Shown one piece after another: positions 59,551 to 64,000 of a stretch of 64,000 nt of DNA (position 1 is its first letter; each line of letters starts with the position of its first letter). The notes beneath the pieces were generated by a model. It saw only the letters and a list, made by a program, of their open reading frames with translations. It was not told the DNA's origin and did not search any database. Source of the stretch: Cololabis saira (Eukaryota > Chordata > Actinopteri > Beloniformes > Belonidae); contig NC_084587.1 of assembly GCF_033807715.1 (NCBI RefSeq), positions 11,670,942 to 11,734,941 of the forward strand, given 5' to 3'. The translations under genes were made by a program, and so were the position numbers.

Positions 59551-59948
59551 CAGGACTGTCTCCGAAAATTAGAATATTGTGATAAAGTCCTTTATTTTCT
59601 CACTCACTCACTCACTCATCACTTTATTTTCTGTAATGCAAAAATGTCATACATTCTGGATTCATTACAAATCAACTGATTATATTGCAAGCCTTTTATG
59701 TTTTTAATATTGTTGATCATGGCTTACAGCTTAGGAAAACTCAAATATCCTATCTCAAAAAATTAGAATATTCTGGGAATCTTAATCTTAAGCTGTAAGC
59801 CATAATCAGCAATATTAAAATAATAAAAGGATTGCAATATTTCAGTTTATTTGTAATGAATCCGGAATGTATGACATTTTTGTTTTTTAATTGCATTACA
59901 GAAAATTAATAACTTTATCACAATATTCTTATTTCTGAGACAGTCCTG
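59551..59948. mobile_element. TA-flanked palindromic MITE (mariner-type)
   Basis: CAGGACTGTCTCCGAAAATT at the left and (inverted right) CAGGACTGTCTCAGAAATAA are flanked by TA. The whole element is a near-perfect hairpin: ATTGCATTACAGAAAAT/TTTTCTGTAATGCA and GGCTTACAGCTTA/TAAGCTGTAAGCC pairs face each other. An ACTC-repeat (59601-59620) has been inserted in the left arm. The type is widely distributed in vertebrates; no ORF. Confidence 0.9.
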
Positions 59949-59950
59949 TA

Positions 59951-61556
59951 TACAAAGATTTGTGATTAGATTAATTGTTTTATTGGGTTGTTCTCCTTCA
60001 GTAAGATTAATAGTGATATGAATCACCACACATGACATCCTTAACTTATACTAAAGAACACCATTCTGTTTGTGCATTAGATGTTACATTCTGTTTCTTT
60101 CAAGTACTTTATTCTTATAGTTTTGTGTTTATCCACCATATGCCTCACGTTCAGAGAACATACTATAAGAGGAGGTAGGTATATATTTCTGTTAATGCTT
60201 TTTCTGTGTCAAAGCGTTTATGTCATATGCTACAATAAAACAACTAACGAGAGTCAAAGGACCTACAGCTATTTTTATCTGTAAATATTTGAAATGCTGT
60301 TTCATCACAGTACGGCTGTGTTTTACTTTGTGAGTTACCAGATGGAAAAGAACTTATTTTATTGTCTTCGTAAAGTTGTGCAGACATTTGAGTCATGCAT
60401 CATGCTTTGTAATTATTAACTATCACATGAGTGTACTAGACTTGAAATGGCTTGATCATTTTCTGAAGCGGTTCACATACTTATTTTTTAATTTTTAATT
60501 TTTGTATGATTTAGCCTTTGTATGCCACCACAATGGATTTGAAATAAAACAAAAATATGTGATATCATGAAAGTGTATGTTTCAGCTTTGATCTAAAAAA
60601 TATGGCATTTATCATTTTAGTATTACAGACATTTTAAGCAAGGTACTTCCATTTTCATGAGCTCAAAATTAATTGGATAGAGTTCAATTGATGCAAATAC
60701 ATCCTAATTAGAATACTTGGATAGAAATCTTTTACAGTCAATGACTGCATAAGACTGGTGCATTAACGTCATCAAATTCTGGGTTTCTTCCAATGGAGAT
60801 GCTTGGCCAGCCCTCCACTCGGTTGCTGCTTGTATGTGAACTGTCTGTGAGACTGAACTGTATCACACTAATGAAATCAGATCAGGCAGTTGGGTAGATC
60901 ATTAAGGTCACTTAGCCTGTCATAACCGGGGCTAGACCTGTTGTACTCGGGCAAGACTATCCATGTCAGCCTGAAATTTGTGGTCTTCCCAAGCAGACTC
61001 CTACTCAGAAAGGTTCTTATATGATCGGTTGTGGCTCCTGGTTCCTTCAGCCAATCCACACTGGAAGAGTTGAGGAACGACCTGCAAACATTTGCATCAG
61101 CATCTCTTCTTTTACATGTTTGTTTATTGGTTGTGAAATCAGAAATGACTGCTGAGTTTTAGGCAACACTTTATTAGCACAAGCTGCCTGCTCTTATCTA
61201 AGACCCCATCCAGGCCAACCCACAACCAGTCATGGTGATCTATTAGTAGATGTTAAAAACAAGAAAGAATGTATTCACTTTAAAATACAGTCCACACCTC
61301 TAATTATAAATATAGCTGTAGCTTTTAACAATTCATAAAATTTTAAAAACATATATATATAAAATGAACTTATTTAATTGCTTTTATAATTTTACCTGAT
61401 GTGGTACAAATAAAGTTGGTTGTACTGTCATGTGAAATCTAACTATGGAGACTAAAAACAGCTTTTTTCTTTTTTTTAAAGCTGTTTTTTTGTAAATTTT
61501 TGCTGCAAAGTTGGACAGTTTCACAAATTAACTTATTTTCAGTTAATTGTCCAATT
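59951..61556. other. No gene recognised
   Basis: 1.6 kb AT-rich; the ORFs at 60081-60284 and 60877-61059 show no motifs. Confidence 0.5.
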
Positions 61557-61906
61557 TGTCAGGGTTTGACATTCAGTTTCTGTTTTGCCCCGCCTGTGTC
61601 CCATCTGCCCTGATTGTCTGCACCTGTGTCTCGTTGTGTCTCGTTATCCCGTGTATATCTGGTCTTGTCATTCCCTTGTTCCCTGTCGGTCCATACTGTG
61701 CTTCCCTCCATGGTTCCTGTTGTTGCTCCAGGTTTTTGATCCCTGTTTCTATTAGTTTTTATCCTGCCAAGCAGCACTTTTGGTTTTTGGTTTTTGCCCT
61801 CTGCCCTCTGCCCTCCTTTTGTGGAAAAAATCCTTGTTTTTGAGAACTCCTGCCTCCGGCCTCCCTCCCTCTCCTGCATCTGGGTCCTCACCACACCAGC
61901 CTGACA
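61557..61906 (+). mobile_element. Probable solo LTR (350 bp)
   Basis: It begins TGTCAGG and ends GCCTGACA, the short inverted TG...CA ends of an LTR, and its C/T-rich interior (CTGCCCTCTGCCCTC, CTGCCTCCGGCCTCC, CATCTGGGTCCTCACCACACC) is typical of fish Gypsy-type LTRs I have seen. No internal retroelement region or target duplication was found, hence 'solo' and 'probable'. The 119-codon antisense ORF is an artefact. Confidence 0.6.
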
Positions 61907-62104
61907 AGGGCTTGACACAAATGCCTTTGAGCTCCTGAAAATTGCCTACTTTTAGCACTGAAATTAAGGATACTTTTCGCATAGAAGGTGAAAAGCCTTC
62001 ATGAAGAAAAGGAATTCCAGTTGCCTTTTTGAGGCTTTTGCGAACTAAATAGTGATTTTAAACTGACATTAGGAGTTAGTGTGTGTGATTGTTCTTCTGT
62101 GTGT

Positions 62105-62216
62105 AGCCCAGGGATGGACTGGTAACCCGTCACGGCTGTATACTCCTGCCTTATGCCTGAAGAGAGGTGGGATAGGCTTCAGCCGAGTAACGCGGAGGAA
62201 GTGACTATAGGTAATG
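62105..62216 (+). mobile_element. SINE/LINE 3' tail
   Basis: CAGGGATGGACTGGTAACCC, GAAGAGAGGTGGGATAGGCT and ATAGGTAATGGATGG match the LINE-derived 3' part of the SINE at 30137-30507 in the opposite orientation. The tRNA-like head is absent, so this is either a truncated SINE or the end of the partner LINE. Confidence 0.65.
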
Positions 62217-62311
62217 GATGGCATTTACAGTATGTAATTTACTGCCAATATGTATAATTTTATTTAAAAGGAGTGGAAAAATGTTTTCTTTTATTATGAA
62301 TCTTACTTTTT

Positions 62312-62499
62312 TAAGATTCTTTTTTTGGGCTCTAGTGGCCCTGTATTCAAAGTATACAGACAGGAAGGGGGTAGAGAGAATGGGGATGACATGCAGCAAC
62401 AGTGCACAGGCCGGGATTCGAACCTGCAACCGCTGCAGGAGGACTGTAGCCTCAGTATATGAGCCGCTTGCTTAACCCACTGCGCCACCGAGCAGCTCA
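62312..62499 (-). mobile_element. tRNA-derived SINE (second family)
   Basis: The minus strand starts GAGCTGCTCGGTGGCGCAGT (A box TGGCGCAGTGG), with B box AGGTTCGAATCCCGGCC about 75 bp downstream, then GCTGCATGTCATCCCCATTC, TCTCTACCCCCTTCC and an A-rich tail near 62312-62320. It is distinct from the 30137 SINE in its body and tail. The target duplication is not clear. Confidence 0.85.
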
Positions 62500-62512
62500 A
62501 GAATTGTATTTA

Positions 62513-63124
62513 CCGTATTTTCCACACTATAAGGCGCACCTAAAAGCCTTCAATTTTTTCAAAAGCTGACCATGCGCCTTATAATCCGGTGCGTCTTATA
62601 TATGGATCAATATTGAGCCGCAACAGGTCTCGCAACTATGGTAAGCAGCCGCCAGGCTGAACTACTTTCCTTAAACTTTTCTTACATTTTTCCATACTTG
62701 GCCTTGCTGGGGTTGAAAGTCGTAATGAATGGATGGCGTTTTGGCGGGAATACCGGCTTTCCCGAGTATGACGCTTATTTTAAATGACGAAAAACAATAA
62801 AATATATTTATTCTAATATGTAAAAATCACAATAATCTTCCAATTTAGAACTAAAATATTAAAGAACTAACACAAATAAAATAGACTTCAATTAAATACT
62901 TAGTTTGCGCAGTATGAGCCGCAGTATAAGGATACCAGAGCCGAATGCGGCTCCGGAGCTGCGGGTTGCCGACCCTTGGTCTAATGGATGCATAACGTAA
63001 CCCCAGCCTCTACTGTAGCATCTTATAATGCGGTGCGCCTTATATATGGAAAGAGTTTTAAAATACGTCATTCGTTGGATGTGCGCCTTATAATGGGGTG
63101 CGCCTTATAGTGCGGAAAATACGG
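62513..63124. mobile_element. TA-flanked DNA transposon with CCGTATTTTCC ends, 612 bp
   Basis: CCGTATTTTCCACACTATAA at the left and TTATAGTGCGGAAAATACGG at the right are 20-bp TIRs (one mismatch), flanked by TA. Internal copies of GCGCCTTATAA(T) occur near both ends (62574, 63013, 63081), as subterminal repeats. Near 62937-62982 a fragment GCGGCTCCGGAGCTGCGGGT then TGCCGACCC resembles the terminus of an unrelated hAT. No transposase; superfamily inferred from the TA target. Confidence 0.85.
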
Positions 63125-63126
63125 TA

Positions 63127-64000
63127 ACATGATAACTTAATGTTGTGTGAGTCATCTAACCAGCTCACACACACGGATCACCCAAGTTAAATGATACCAT
63201 TTGAGGAAACGTGTGTTTTCTCCATGGCTGGACATATTTGTGACATTCGTAGATACGAAAAAGGCCCTCCATGCTCTCCCTCCACCTACTGACACAGCTG
63301 TCTGCAGAGAGAGAAGTGTCTACCATCAGCTGGTGCCACTCAGCTAAAGGAAGACAGTCCACCCATTCATCTACAGATGTTTGTGCATGATCCTATTAGT
63401 CACGCTCAATACAGCTCACACCCTGAGCCGTGCAGTAAAAATGTTAGACAAAACTAAATGGAGGAATCTTTTCTGATGCAGCTTACTACCAAAACAATGC
63501 TGAATCAGGCTGCCTTGCATAACAATGATCCAGTTGTTAGACGTCTGTCTAGGTTTTGAAGACACAAATGTTGTTCCTGGACAGGGCCCCAGATCGGCGG
63601 TATGTGGCAGGGCGGGGGCAGGCCAACAGTTGTTGCATTTAGAGGGCACTCGGACAGCAGTATCAAGGACAGAGGCCATCAGCATTAAGCTTTGGTCACC
63701 TTTAAATCTGTAACTCTTCCTGCCGATAATGTGGGACCAACACGACAAAGCAACCTTTTTCAGAAGCACTGATGGAAACAAGAAACAATCATAATGCCTT
63801 CCCGTGTCATTATGAGCTGCTTTACGCCTCTTCGACTCTGCATTTCAGGGGGAAAGAATGTGCTCCTCTACATTCACTGGACAGCTGTAGTTATTTTCGG
63901 ATTAAGATTTCACATAAAAACAAATATGATGTAAAATAGTTGATAAAACAGTCCTTAAACATTTAACTCTCATTAAAACAAATTAAAAAAGCTGTTGGAT
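63127..64000. other. No gene recognised
   Basis: A minus-strand ORF of 121 codons at 63416-63781 and one of 65 codons at 63165-63362 have no motif I recognise; composition is less AT-rich than elsewhere. They could be chance ORFs or exons of an unknown gene. Confidence 0.4.

Noticed and set aside
61559..61918. 119-codon minus-strand ORF
   Set aside because: Antisense of the probable solo LTR; composition explained by the C/T-rich LTR.
63416..63781. 121-codon minus-strand ORF as possible host exon
   Set aside because: No recognisable domain and no paired splice sites that I could support; left as unassigned.

Overview
This window reads as intergenic or intronic DNA from a ray-finned (teleost) fish, very probably not a prokaryote or a mammal. 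The evidence is its mix of mobile elements: L2-type, Rex3/RTE-type, L1-type and CR1/Jockey-type LINE fragments, many non-autonomous hAT, PIF-Harbinger, TTAA-target and TA-target DNA transposons, tRNA-derived SINEs, and long AC, GT, TA and GATA microsatellites. I found no exon that I can assign to a conserved single-copy host gene. All recognisable coding sequence is mobile-element derived or belongs to a broken multi-copy family, and every piece is interrupted or partial.

Layout. 1.2-5.5 kb: a decayed plus-strand L2 LINE, split by a 1.6 kb hAT element that itself contains a second hAT. 7.8-9.0 kb: two TTAA-flanked elements, the first expanded by seven 50-bp tandem units. 9.1-10.6 kb: a minus-strand L2 split by an 864-bp hAT with perfect 8-bp target duplications. 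11.85-12.6 kb: an L1-type reverse transcriptase split by a Harbinger-like element with a MADF-domain start. 14.0-18.3 kb: the most unusual object, a candidate 4.3 kb terminal-inverted-repeat element. It carries a minus-strand coiled-coil pseudogene plus the C-terminal exon of a protein family that is highly multiplied in fish, and a 5'-truncated Rex3 with a 12-bp target duplication has inserted into it. 18.3-25.5 kb: mostly featureless AT-rich DNA.

26-31.6 kb: a TTAA element, a palindromic Harbinger MITE, a full-length SINE with 12-bp target duplications, and a hAT with a 17-bp tandem repeat near one end. 32-36 kb: LINE and THAP-domain fragments and a TTAA MITE. 37.2-38.7 kb: a second, inverted copy of the inner hAT, with the C-terminal dimerisation segment of its transposase. 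39.8-40.8 kb: a CR1/Jockey-type LINE 3' half. 43.8-54.4 kb: Harbinger elements (one with a Myb/SANT-like fragment), hAT elements, a 910-bp TTAA element with a nested Harbinger MITE, an L2 3' end and two small hAT MITEs. 56.4-58.5 kb: a degenerate tandem repeat block running into a 500-bp assembly gap. 59.5-63.1 kb: a TA-flanked palindromic MITE, a probable solo LTR, SINE and LINE tails, and a 612-bp TA-flanked element.

There are no operons or interacting genes to describe. The value of the window is its nested insertion record: at least six insertions can be ordered because exact target duplications are preserved. Family names rest on remembered motifs and on terminal or target-site structure, because no database search was possible.
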